From contig QBMH01000005.1 in NCBI GenBank assembly GCA_003249025.1, positions 1 to 64,000 on the forward strand: a DNA stretch of 64,000 bases, given 5' to 3'. The notes under the pieces were generated by a model, which saw only the letters and a program-made list of their open reading frames with translations, had not been told where the DNA came from and did no database searches. The translations under genes and the position numbers were made by a program. Positions 8,422 to 16,184 of the stretch are shown in pieces (positions within the stretch are counted from its first letter, which is position 1; each line of letters opens with the position of its first letter). This stretch comes from Leptolyngbya sp. GTDB lineage: Bacteria; Cyanobacteriota; Cyanobacteriia; Leptolyngbyales; Leptolyngbyaceae.

Positions 8422-9789
8422 TTATTCCTCTTCGTCTCCGTAATCCTCCTCGCTTTCCTCTTCCTCGCTTTCCTCTTCCTCCTCGCTTTCCTCTTCCTCG
8501 CTTTCCTCTTCCTCGCTTTCCTCTTCCTCCTCGCTTTCCTCTTCTTCTTCTTCCTCGCTGCTATCTTCTATTTCTTCTTCATACTCCTCGCTTTCTTCCT
8601 CACTAGATTCTTCCTCTGAGTATTCTTCGGTCTCTTCGTAGCTAGATTCCACGGTTTCAGTCGATTCTTCAGACTCTTCAGTTTCCTCCGAGTATTCTTC
8701 AGAAGTTTCTTCTGAGTATTCTTCAGAAGTTTCTTCTGAGTATTCTTCAGAGGTCTCTTCACTTTCCTCGTAGTCAGCGTCTACGGTTTCAGTCGATTCC
8801 TCATATTCTTCAGAGTCGTCAGTTTCTTCCGCTTCATCACTCGACTCATCCTCGTACTCGACATAATCGTAGGTATAAGCTGATTCTGTATCTGTATCTT
8901 CTGGTTCATCGCCAAACAGGTCGAAAATCGCATCCGCAACGGCAAAATCGTCTTCGACCCATACGCCCTGACTAAAATCTAGATCGCTCACCGCACGGAC
9001 TGCCCATAGCTCCTGACAGAACTCAGGATTAGTCATGTAGCTATAAGGCACATAGCAGTAGCCCTTTTCGCCCCAGTCTTCGCCCCAAGAATTACGCACG
9101 ATGAACGCTTGCGATTGGTCAGAATAACCCACGCACAGCATGGCGTGCCAGCCGTGTTCTGCCCGTCCTTGTTCAGAAGGGTCAGGCACCGGAACAATGC
9201 CGCGCTTTTGGGCTTTGTCAAACGAATGGAAAAGCTTTAGTCCTAGTGCAAAGGGAAAGCCTTCTGCAAGACAACTCTTCATGGCGGTTAGGTCACACTC
9301 AATTTCTTGAGCTTCTTGCACCAAAAAATTACGGGCTTCTCCGTAGGCGGCATCGTTGGGTTTCACGTTAACTTGAGTTTCATCGTATGCCCAAGTTGCT
9401 TCGCTACAGGCTCCATGTTCTTGCAGCACTTGAATGGCAGAGACAATCATGCAACCGACATCTTCTTTGCTGTTTTCGTAGGCACGGGCGTTGTAGTAAA
9501 TAAACAAGCGGCTGACATCGCCAGCACTGCCATTTGCCCGTTTTGCGAGATATTCGTAGGCTCCAGCCATGGAGTTGGCAACACAACTGCTGAGTTGAGA
9601 TTGGTTTTCAACGGCGGTCATGTAGGGGCGTAAATCAACGCGGGGAGGCAATTGGTTAGACTGGAAGCGATCGCTAGAGTATTTTTGAGAGTTTGGTGGT
9701 TTTTTGCCATTGGCGGGTTGAAAGCCACCAAATTTAATCGTTTGTCCGGTTGTGCGATTGGTCAGGGTCGTGATTTTATGACGTGCCAT
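8422..9789 (-). CDS. C1 (papain-like) cysteine peptidase with acidic repeat tail
   Basis: Residues about 45-285 form a C1 peptidase domain. Gln63 (oxyanion hole) and Cys69 lie in NQSQLSSCVANS, His215 in EHGWHAMLCVGY and Asn233 in VRNSWGEDWG, so all four catalytic positions are present. There is no signal peptide or recognisable propeptide, which suggests a cytoplasmic enzyme or unusual export. Residues about 295-455 are almost purely Glu, Ser, Thr and Tyr and include three tandem 8-residue units (SEETSEEY). The tail should be disordered and strongly negative. Related bacterial C1 proteins exist, but I know no function for the tail. Confidence 0.88.
   Translation of the reverse strand: MARHKITTLTNRTTGQTIKFGGFQPANGKKPPNSQKYSSDRFQSNQLPPRVDLRPYMTAVENQSQLSSCVANSMAGAYEYLAKRANGSAGDVSRLFIYYNARAYENSKEDVGCMIVSAIQVLQEHGACSEATWAYDETQVNVKPNDAAYGEARNFLVQEAQEIECDLTAMKSCLAEGFPFALGLKLFHSFDKAQKRGIVPVPDPSEQGRAEHGWHAMLCVGYSDQSQAFIVRNSWGEDWGEKGYCYVPYSYMTNPEFCQELWAVRAVSDLDFSQGVWVEDDFAVADAIFDLFGDEPEDTDTESAYTYDYVEYEDESSDEAEETDDSEEYEESTETVDADYEESEETSEEYSEETSEEYSEETSEEYSEETEESEESTETVESSYEETEEYSEEESSEEESEEYEEEIEDSSEEEEEEESEEEEESEEEESEEEESEEEEESEEEESEEDYGDEEE
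8690..8760. repeat. 24-bp tandem repeat in the peptidase tail
   Basis: Three head-to-tail 24-bp units (8690-8713, 8714-8737 and 8738-8760, the last with a few changes) encode an acidic octapeptide. Because 24 is a multiple of three, copy number can vary by slippage without frameshift. The wider region 8440-8620 is also built from degenerate TCCTCT triplets. Confidence 0.85.
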
Positions 9790-9928
9790 GGAGTTGTGTG
9801 GGTAAAATTCCAGTGATCTGCTTCTGGTATTCCCAAAACCGATTCTGAACTCCCACAGGGGATTTTAAAGAATCTTTGCTTAACTGGAATGGCTTTACTG
9901 TTTGAGCAATACGCAACAGCAAAGCAAT

Positions 9929-10420
9929 TCAGTCCATTTCTGCCGACTCAAGCTTGAACTGGGCTTTTTCGGCAACCAGAGTTAGATAGTTTGAAGAAGC
10001 TCGCGAGGGTTCATAAACCGCTTTTTCCCATTCGCTGACGGTTTGTTGGCGGATGCGGAGTTCTTTGGCAAAGCTTGCTTGGGTTAACCCCATGTGCGAT
10101 CGCAAGGCTTTGACCAATTCTCCGTTCCACTGAATTTCGTCATTTACACGCTGCACTCTATAGACTTGAGGCGGCTTGTGAAAAGTAACCTGTTCATCCA
10201 AAAAATTTAAATCTTTGACTAAATAGCCTGCACCCATCCAAGCAGTTGCTTGCAGCGCTCCTTTGCTACGATTGCTCCACCAGGCTCGATTGTGGCGGGC
10301 AGATTCGGGTAAGGGCGCTTCCATGAGCGTTTCAATCTCAGCAAAGGTTAGCACTACTTCCGGGCGATCGCACTGCTGTAAATACTCTAGCAATGGCTGA
10401 TATTTGCTTCCACCCTTCAT
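9929..10420 (-). CDS. HTH (XRE/Cro-like) regulator with N-terminal unknown domain
   Basis: The 163-residue protein has two parts. Residues about 1-75 (KYQPLLEYLQQ, LTFAEIETLM, LPESARHNRAWWSNR) resemble a small domain found in many uncharacterised bacterial proteins. Residues about 100-155 form a helix-turn-helix of the Xre/HigA type (RSHMGLTQASFAKELRIRQQTVSEWEK). I chose the ATG at 10420; an in-frame TTG at 10438 lacks a ribosome-binding site. Target genes are unknown. It could regulate the adjacent peptidase gene or the divergent channel gene, with which it shares a 217-bp intergenic region. Confidence 0.75.
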   Translation of the reverse strand: MKGGSKYQPLLEYLQQCDRPEVVLTFAEIETLMEAPLPESARHNRAWWSNRSKGALQATAWMGAGYLVKDLNFLDEQVTFHKPPQVYRVQRVNDEIQWNGELVKALRSHMGLTQASFAKELRIRQQTVSEWEKAVYEPSRASSNYLTLVAEKAQFKLESAEMD

Positions 10421-10637
10421 AAACCCATTCCACGACAAGTCATAAATAACGGCGATCCTGATTCACTAAGTGTTTTTTCACCTAAATGGAATCGTCTCAT
10501 TATAGAGACACTTGATAAAACCGCTGAATCCAGCCACTCCATGGAACAGAACGGCTGAGTAAAATCGCGATCGCAGACCTCCGTCTTTAAAAATCCGGCA
10601 CAATAATCGAGTATTGTTCTCATCACTTTTCCTCCCC

Positions 10638-12104
10638 ATGCAGTGGTTCCTCACTCAAATTCAAGGATTATTCATTAACCTCTCCCAGATTCTTTCCACC
10701 CCCATTTTTGAAATAGGTGGAAACCGATATTCCGTCAGCCTAATCACCGTCCTTTTGCTGATTCTCATCGGTGTATTTTGGATATCCCACGCGGTTAGCA
10801 GTTGGATAAAACGAGGCGTATTGACTCACCTAGGCTTCGATCGCGGCACCCGCGAAGTCGTCACCGCGTTCATTCGTTACCTGCTCACCTTTCTAGGGCT
10901 GATCATCGTTTTGCAAACCGCAGGCGTAAACCTCAGTTCCTTAACTATCTTTGCGGGTGTGATTGGGATTGGGGTTGGCTTTGGGCTACAAAATCTTGCC
11001 AGCAACTTCATTAGCGGTTTAACACTCCTGCTAGAACAACCCATTCGCGTGGGCGATTTCATCCAGGTTGGCGATCTATTGGGCACCGTCGAAAATATTT
11101 CGATTCGCTCCACCAAAGTTCGGACTCAAGATGGAGTCTTTGTGATTGTGCCGAATATGAAGTTCGTTGAAAACCACGTCGTGAACTGGAGCCATACCGA
11201 CCCCCGTTGCCGGATTCATGTGCCAATTGGGGTTGAGTATGGCATTGATACGCTGGTCGTATCCGAAGCGCTGCTAAGCTGTGCCCGTCAGGAACCTAGA
11301 GTATTATCGAGTCCATCTCCTAGAGTTTGGTTTCGTGCGTTTGGGGAGAGTGAGTTAAAGTTTGAGCTATTAGTATGGATTGACCAACCCGCCGAAAGTG
11401 AACCGATCAAAAGCGCTCTAAACTTTTTGATCGATCAAGAGTTTCGTCATCGCGGCATCCAGATTCCCTTTCCGCAGCGAGAGCTATACATTCACAATCT
11501 GGATAAAATCACCGCGTCAATACAGCAAAACGGCAATAGCGATCGCAGTTATACAAAGCCTTCCCCTGCGGAAGCATCTCCCAGTGAGGTTAAAAAGGCA
11601 CCGATTTCTCCTAATAATTTAACGCTTCGTACTTTGCTCAGAAAGATTAACTATTTTGACCAGTGTTCAGATGCAGAACTATTGCAATTGATTGAATATG
11701 GCTATCGTCAGATTTATCCGATAGATCAAATTGTTTGCGAGGAGGGCGATCCAGGAGAATCGTTCTACATTATTTTGAAAGGATCGGTGGAAATTTTTTC
11801 TCGGCGCGTGGAACAGTACATCGCGACTTTGAATGAAGGGGAGTTTTTTGGTGAAATGTCTTTGCTCATGGGAATTCCGCGATCGGCATCGATTCGCACC
11901 TTAGAAGACTCCGTATTATTCATTATTGAGCGCAACGACCTCCAGCGACTGCTGACGAGCCATCAAGGGTTGGCTGACCAAATCGCTCAAAAGTTAATGG
12001 AGCGTCAACAAATACTACGGGACATGGGCATCTTGTCAGAATTTTCTGAAGAAACCCCGCTGCTGCGAATCCGGAAGCGCCTACAAACCTTGTTTGGCAT
12101 TTAA
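10638..12104 (+). CDS. MscS-family channel with C-terminal cyclic nucleotide-binding domain
   Basis: This is a 488-residue inner-membrane channel of the bCNG type. Two or three membrane helices lie within residues 20-95. They are followed by the MscS pore helix and beta domain (VIGIGVGFGLQNLASNF, then EQPIRVGDFIQVGDLLGTVE and IVPNMKFVENHVVNWS). After a linker rich in Ser and Pro comes a cyclic-nucleotide-binding domain (about 340-465) with the phosphate-binding cassette FFGEMSLLMGIPRSAS, including its key Arg. The family is gated or modulated by cAMP and is poorly mechanosensitive in studied members. The start is the ATG at 10638; the upstream TTG at 10614 is less likely. The gene stands alone. 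Confidence 0.92.
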   Translation: MQWFLTQIQGLFINLSQILSTPIFEIGGNRYSVSLITVLLLILIGVFWISHAVSSWIKRGVLTHLGFDRGTREVVTAFIRYLLTFLGLIIVLQTAGVNLSSLTIFAGVIGIGVGFGLQNLASNFISGLTLLLEQPIRVGDFIQVGDLLGTVENISIRSTKVRTQDGVFVIVPNMKFVENHVVNWSHTDPRCRIHVPIGVEYGIDTLVVSEALLSCARQEPRVLSSPSPRVWFRAFGESELKFELLVWIDQPAESEPIKSALNFLIDQEFRHRGIQIPFPQRELYIHNLDKITASIQQNGNSDRSYTKPSPAEASPSEVKKAPISPNNLTLRTLLRKINYFDQCSDAELLQLIEYGYRQIYPIDQIVCEEGDPGESFYIILKGSVEIFSRRVEQYIATLNEGEFFGEMSLLMGIPRSASIRTLEDSVLFIIERNDLQRLLTSHQGLADQIAQKLMERQQILRDMGILSEFSEETPLLRIRKRLQTLFGI

Positions 12105-12208
12105 ACGATAGAAGTCTTTGCAAAACTTTCGGATCACTGGTCAGTGGATATGGAATAATTAACAGGTTTTAAGATCCTGCATTTCTCCTCACACTCTTCA
12201 CACTCACT

Positions 12209-12580
12209 ATGAATCAGTTCCTCCGGCTTTTACTCCTCACGCCAGCGGCGTTTTCATCCGTGTTGTCATTGGTCATGGTTAGACCTGCTCATGCTGCGAA
12301 TGCAGGCTGGGTTCAGGTTTCTAAAGATACCGCTTGTTTACATGTCGTTGCCCATACAACAACCCAATTTACCTGTAGGCGTGTCAATTCTGAAGCTACG
12401 AAGGTCTTTGATATTACTAAATCTGCTGTCAATGCGCGGGATGCTGCCGAAATCAATACTGTCACATCAACGGTGTTTGATCTAACAGATGAGGAGAGTG
12501 ATGCCGCGATCGCTCTGTTTGGGTGCGATTGTCCGGCTTGTACGCGATCGCTGCGCCAGCTTCGCAGTATGCTTTCGTAG
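12209..12580 (+). CDS. Small secreted protein with clustered cysteines, unknown function
   Basis: The protein has 123 residues. The N-terminus is a clear signal peptide, with cleavage predicted after AHA near residue 29. The mature part has five cysteines: TACLHV, FTCRR and a C-terminal GCDCPAC cluster. In the oxidising periplasm these could form disulphides or hold a metal. I do not recognise the family. It sits between the channel gene and the SufE-like gene on the same strand, with about 100-bp and 70-bp spacers. Confidence 0.65.
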   Translation: MNQFLRLLLLTPAAFSSVLSLVMVRPAHAANAGWVQVSKDTACLHVVAHTTTQFTCRRVNSEATKVFDITKSAVNARDAAEINTVTSTVFDLTDEESDAAIALFGCDCPACTRSLRQLRSMLS

Positions 12581-12652
12581 ATCACTGAATCCATTGCGCG
12601 TTAAGGTAGTAATAACTCATGTTTGTGGCGCGATCGCGCTCCTAGTGTTCTA

Positions 12653-13123
12653 ATGTCTACCTCTTCTGTGCCACTGCCGCCCATTTTAGAGAAAATTGTT
12701 CGTCGTTTACAGCAAACAACCGATCCGAAGCGGCGCTACGAATATCTTCTCTGGCTTGCCAAACGCTTGCCAGAACTTCCAGAGTCACAAAAAACGGCTG
12801 AGAATAAAGTTCCAGGATGTGTGTCTCAGGTTTTTATTGTCGCTGAACTGGTAGATGGAAAAGTCACGTTTCAGGCAGACTCCGACGCTCAATTAACCAA
12901 AGGGTTAGTAGCGCTGCTGGTGGAAGGGTTGAATGGTTTAACTCTCCAAGAAATCTCCCAACTTACTCCTGATTTCATCAAAGACACGGGTTTAGACGTT
13001 AGCCTCACGCCTTCTCGCGCCAATGGGTTTTACAACATTTTCCAAACGATGCAGCGTAAAGCGCTCCTGTGTCAGTTAGAACTGTCTATGCAATCGGTGG
13101 CTCCGGCTGATGAATCTACATAA
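12653..13123 (+). CDS. sufE: SufE-family sulfur acceptor
   Basis: SufE accepts persulfide sulfur from the cysteine desulfurase SufS and stimulates it during iron-sulfur cluster assembly. The 156-residue protein contains RRYEYLLWLAKRLPELP and the acceptor-cysteine motif VPGCVSQV (Cys about residue 56), followed by a helical SufE C-terminus ending SRANGFYNIFQTMQRKA. The start is the ATG at 12653; the frame also opens with a TTG 30 bases upstream that looks unused. No suf genes lie next to it, which is common for cyanobacterial sufE. Confidence 0.9.
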   Translation: MSTSSVPLPPILEKIVRRLQQTTDPKRRYEYLLWLAKRLPELPESQKTAENKVPGCVSQVFIVAELVDGKVTFQADSDAQLTKGLVALLVEGLNGLTLQEISQLTPDFIKDTGLDVSLTPSRANGFYNIFQTMQRKALLCQLELSMQSVAPADEST

Positions 13124-13129
13124 TTGCGG

Positions 13130-13636
13130 TTAGTGATGAATTTCTAGGCTGAAGGTGTATTGCCCAAGCTGGAGGCGATCGCAGCGAAGCTCATACTCCA
13201 GCAACAGGTAAAAGGGCAGCGGATTGCCTTTTACATGCAGATTGCGGGTGAAGTTGCGTAACCGAAACTCACGATTGGGATACACTGCATCATCTTGCAA
13301 GAAATAGCGGCTTAGCCCTAAGACTCCTGGTTCAAACAGATGGCGGTAGCTAAACTGCCCATTCCCTTGCATCGTCATTGTCACACGGTAAGGAGAAAAT
13401 TCGATCCACAATAGACGCGGTGTAGGAACAGCGGTGGTTGTTAAGGTGCTGATGGCAGAAGCTTCTAACGCCTGCGATCGCGTATCCCAATCCATTACCA
13501 GCGGCTCTGTCAGGACAAGATGATAGCGATCGTTCTCTTTTTGATAAAGTGTGCCAACCGTCTCTAGCTCTGAAATCAGCAAGCCATCGGCAGAGCTAAA
13601 AGATAAATGAATCGGTCGGCGAAGTTGAGTCAGCAT
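13130..13636 (-). CDS. Conserved cyanobacterial hypothetical protein
   Basis: The protein has 168 residues, no signal peptide and no membrane helices. It is rich in beta-strand-like, aromatic sequence (LLWIEFSPYRVTMTMQGNGQFSYRHLF) and lacks any catalytic motif I recognise. It ends 6 bases from the end of sufE (convergent) and is divergent from aroA with only 56 bp between the starts, so the two genes may share a control region. Existence is supported by a long open frame with cyanobacterial codon use and an internal HIP1 site; function unknown. Confidence 0.65.
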   Translation of the reverse strand: MLTQLRRPIHLSFSSADGLLISELETVGTLYQKENDRYHLVLTEPLVMDWDTRSQALEASAISTLTTTAVPTPRLLWIEFSPYRVTMTMQGNGQFSYRHLFEPGVLGLSRYFLQDDAVYPNREFRLRNFTRNLHVKGNPLPFYLLLEYELRCDRLQLGQYTFSLEIHH

Positions 13637-13692
13637 GGTAATTAAGCGGTAGGATTACTAACGCAGTTCAAATGGCAGTCTAGCCGATCCCC

Positions 13693-15072
13693 ATGGCAGT
13701 TACCCAGAGAATTACCCTTAATCAAACGGAATATCATCACCACCTGACAATTATTTCTCCATCTTCCGGGCTTTCGTTGCAAGGGCGGATTCAAGTGCCA
13801 GGGGATAAATCCATTTCCCATCGGGCGTTGATGCTAGGGGCGCTGGCAGAGGGCGAAACGGTGATTCACGGATTGCTGCTAGGAGAAGATCCCCGCAGTA
13901 CCGCCAGTTGCTTTCAGGCAATGGGGGCAGATATTTCAGCGCTCAACAGTGACGAAGTGCGAGTGCGCGGGATTGGCTTGGGGAAACTCATAGAACCGCT
14001 GGATGTGCTGAATGCAGGCAATTCTGGAACGACACTGCGGTTAATGTTAGGCATCTTGGCTTCCCATCCAGGGAGATTTTTTACGATAACGGGAGATGGA
14101 TCGCTGCGATCTCGACCCATGTCGCGGATTGTTCAGCCGCTACAGCAAATGGGTGCTGAAATTTGGGGACGAAAAGATGGCTCATTGGCACCTTTAGCCG
14201 TGAGAGGGGAAACCCTACGCCCAATCCACTATCATTCCCCGATCGCCTCTGCCCAGGTAAAGTCCTGCATCTTACTAGCAGGGCTGATGACAGAAGGAAA
14301 AACAACCGTTACAGAACCCGCACTCTCGCGGGATCATAGCGAACGGATGCTGAGTGCTTTTGGTGCCGAAATTATTGTTGATCCAGAAACCTGTAGCGCT
14401 ACGGTTGTCGGACGATCAACCCTCCGGGGGCAAACCGTTGTTGTGCCGGGGGATATTAGCTCAGCGGCGTTTTGGCTCGTTGCTGGGGCGATCGTCCCCG
14501 GATCGGATCTCACCATTGAAAATGTGGGCGTGAACCCAACCCGCACGGGCATTTTAGAAGCCCTGGCGCTGATGGGCGCAGACATTACTCAGGAAAATCT
14601 GCGGGAAGTCGCCGGAGAACCGGTGGCAGACCTGCGAGTGCGCTATCGGCAAGGGCAGAACGGTATGCCGCTGCAAGCCTGCACGATTGAGGGCGACTTA
14701 ATTCCTAAACTAATTGATGAAGTGCCTATTTTGGCAGTGGCGGCAACGTTTGCCAAGGGCACAACCATCATTCGAGATGCAGCAGAACTGCGCGTGAAGG
14801 AAAGCGATCGCATTACTGTCATGGCAACTCAACTGAATCAGATGGGAGCCAACATTACCGAACTCCCTGAGGGCATGGAAATTGTCGGTGGCACGCCCCT
14901 AATGGGAACTGAAGTAGATAGCCACACCGATCACCGGATTGCCATGAGCTTGGCGATCGCCGCCCTGACTGCCCAAGGAACCACCACGATTCAACGGGCA
15001 GAAGCCGCCGCCATTTCCTATCCATCGTTTGTGGAAACCTTGCAACAAATCGTGCAGCCATCGCAACACTGA
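13693..15072 (+). CDS. aroA: 3-phosphoshikimate 1-carboxyvinyltransferase (EPSP synthase)
   Basis: This enzyme joins phosphoenolpyruvate and shikimate 3-phosphate in the shikimate pathway to aromatic amino acids and quinones. Two-domain EPSP synthase motifs are visible: [18 protein letters not shown] (substrate-binding Lys and Ser), [15 protein letters not shown], and the PEP-binding LRVKESDRI near residue 365. The length of 459 is normal allowing for an N-terminal extension of about 25 residues. The product also feeds homogentisate for the tocopherol genes 10 kb downstream, though nothing indicates co-regulation. Confidence 0.96.
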   Translation: MAVTQRITLNQTEYHHHLTIISPSSGLSLQGRIQVPGDKSISHRALMLGALAEGETVIHGLLLGEDPRSTASCFQAMGADISALNSDEVRVRGIGLGKLIEPLDVLNAGNSGTTLRLMLGILASHPGRFFTITGDGSLRSRPMSRIVQPLQQMGAEIWGRKDGSLAPLAVRGETLRPIHYHSPIASAQVKSCILLAGLMTEGKTTVTEPALSRDHSERMLSAFGAEIIVDPETCSATVVGRSTLRGQTVVVPGDISSAAFWLVAGAIVPGSDLTIENVGVNPTRTGILEALALMGADITQENLREVAGEPVADLRVRYRQGQNGMPLQACTIEGDLIPKLIDEVPILAVAATFAKGTTIIRDAAELRVKESDRITVMATQLNQMGANITELPEGMEIVGGTPLMGTEVDSHTDHRIAMSLAIAALTAQGTTTIQRAEAAAISYPSFVETLQQIVQPSQH

Positions 15073-15245
15073 TTAAGTTTTACTAAAACATGTAATTTTT
15101 TTCGAGAAAATCTCAGCTTTCAATCATCTTTCTATAAGCTGATATGAATTCATCAAAGCCATCAAGATTTATTGGGTGGCAGCCGTAACAACATTTTGTA
15201 TTTTGTTCAACTTTAGTCAATTTATTTTTAACTAAGGAGTTAAGC

Positions 15246-15617
15246 ATGACAGTTTCCCAGAGTCAAGCTATCAGCCAATCAGACTACGGCTTAATGCTAA
15301 AAAGCTTTTTATTATGGACTGGAATTTTAACCGTATGCTTGCTAATCGCCGGGTTTCCTATTGGAATTCTGATTGTTACGGTTGGTTCTTTGCTGGCAAT
15401 GGTGCTGCATGAGATCTTGCCAGGAATGAGTTTAGTAATGATTGTGGGTAGCTTTATTACAGTCCAGCTAATCGGGGTAATGGTTGCAGCGGCAATGCTC
15501 ACCCTGAAAGGAACACACCCCAGTGATGTCACTTGGTTACCCTGGTTAAGTGGTCAGTCTAATCCCCAAAATTATTCAGTTTATGCAGCTTGCCCACTCA
15601 CCTGCGAAATTAAGTAA
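15246..15617 (+). CDS. Small membrane protein, unknown
   Basis: The 123-residue protein has three hydrophobic segments (about 20-42, 47-70 and 75-95), so it should be an integral membrane protein. The C-terminus is short and polar, with two cysteines. A strong ribosome-binding site (AAGGAG at 15234-15239) precedes the ATG, and a strong intrinsic terminator follows 25 bases after the stop, so the gene is a well-defined single-gene transcription unit. I do not recognise the family. Confidence 0.7.
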   Translation: MTVSQSQAISQSDYGLMLKSFLLWTGILTVCLLIAGFPIGILIVTVGSLLAMVLHEILPGMSLVMIVGSFITVQLIGVMVAAAMLTLKGTHPSDVTWLPWLSGQSNPQNYSVYAACPLTCEIK

Positions 15618-15641
15618 ATAATAAACTTTTGTAGCTAAGTT

Positions 15642-15669
15642 AAAAAGCCTGGTTAAACCAGGCTTTTTT
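15642..15669 (+). terminator. Rho-independent terminator
   Basis: A perfect hairpin, AAAAAGCCTGG then TTAA then CCAGGCTTTTT, ends in a run of six T residues. It lies just after the small membrane protein gene. Its A-rich left arm means it could also work in the other direction for the minus-strand gene ending at 15764. Confidence 0.9.
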
Positions 15670-15680
15670 CATAGATTCCT

Positions 15681-15757
15681 ACACCAGTTTGAAATTGAAA
15701 GGCGACAGATATTTTTTGAAAACGGCACTGCTTCTTTACCTCAAAACTCAAAACTGT
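15681..15757. repeat. Intergenic repeat, copy 2
   Basis: Diverged second copy of the unit at 6239-6355. Both share ACACCAGTTT, TTGAAA, a GCGA core and TGCTTC in the same order and spacing, and both end in CAAAACT iterations. It lies between a terminator and the 3' end of the minus-strand gene at 15764. Confidence 0.5.
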
Positions 15758-15763
15758 ATCACG

Positions 15764-16159
15764 TCATCGCATAGAGAACCGATAACCTGTGTACTGGTCT
15801 CCTTCATAAAGAACAACTAACCAGGTTTGAGGTTCAAACTCAAGCGGATACACGTCCCGTTGGGCGATCGCTCCCGCCCGAATAGGCAAACTCGAAAGTT
15901 GACAATACGGCTCTTTTACAATGTCGCGAATGCGTTGTTTTTTGTCGCCTTCTGGCACTGCCAATACCTGCACCAACTGCTTTTTAGATAGCACTGCGCT
16001 AGATTGAACGACTTGTTGACAGGCTTCACCGATATTTTTACGTCCACCAAGGGAAGGCAAGCCGCCAAACTGATCGACCAACAAGCCGATCGCAAGCAAC
16101 AGAGAACCACCTGTCATGATTCGCTTGGAAGTCAATCGCCCAGATTCGGGATTTTCCAT
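15764..16159 (-). CDS. Conserved membrane-anchored hypothetical protein
   Basis: The 131-residue protein has one N-terminal hydrophobic segment (about 15-32, GGSLLLAIGLLVDQFGGL) and a soluble C-terminal part with two cysteines and a TWLVVLYEGDQYTGYRF ending that I associate with cyanobacterial proteins of unknown role. A good ribosome-binding site (AGGAGGAA) precedes the ATG at 16159. It lies 25 bases downstream of the larger membrane protein gene at 16185-17405 on the same strand, so they probably form an operon. Confidence 0.68.
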   Translation of the reverse strand: MENPESGRLTSKRIMTGGSLLLAIGLLVDQFGGLPSLGGRKNIGEACQQVVQSSAVLSKKQLVQVLAVPEGDKKQRIRDIVKEPYCQLSSLPIRAGAIAQRDVYPLEFEPQTWLVVLYEGDQYTGYRFSMR

Positions 16160-16184
16160 TTGTTCCTCCTAAAGTTTGTCACCG

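Noticed and set aside
8371-8619. Plus-strand frame of Phe/Leu repeats resembling a membrane protein.
   Set aside because: It is the reverse complement of the Glu/Ser-rich tail of the C1 peptidase, whose catalytic domain is clearly in the other strand.
8690-8760. Possible CRISPR-like array.
   Set aside because: The units are contiguous 24-bp tandem repeats without spacers and lie in a coding region.
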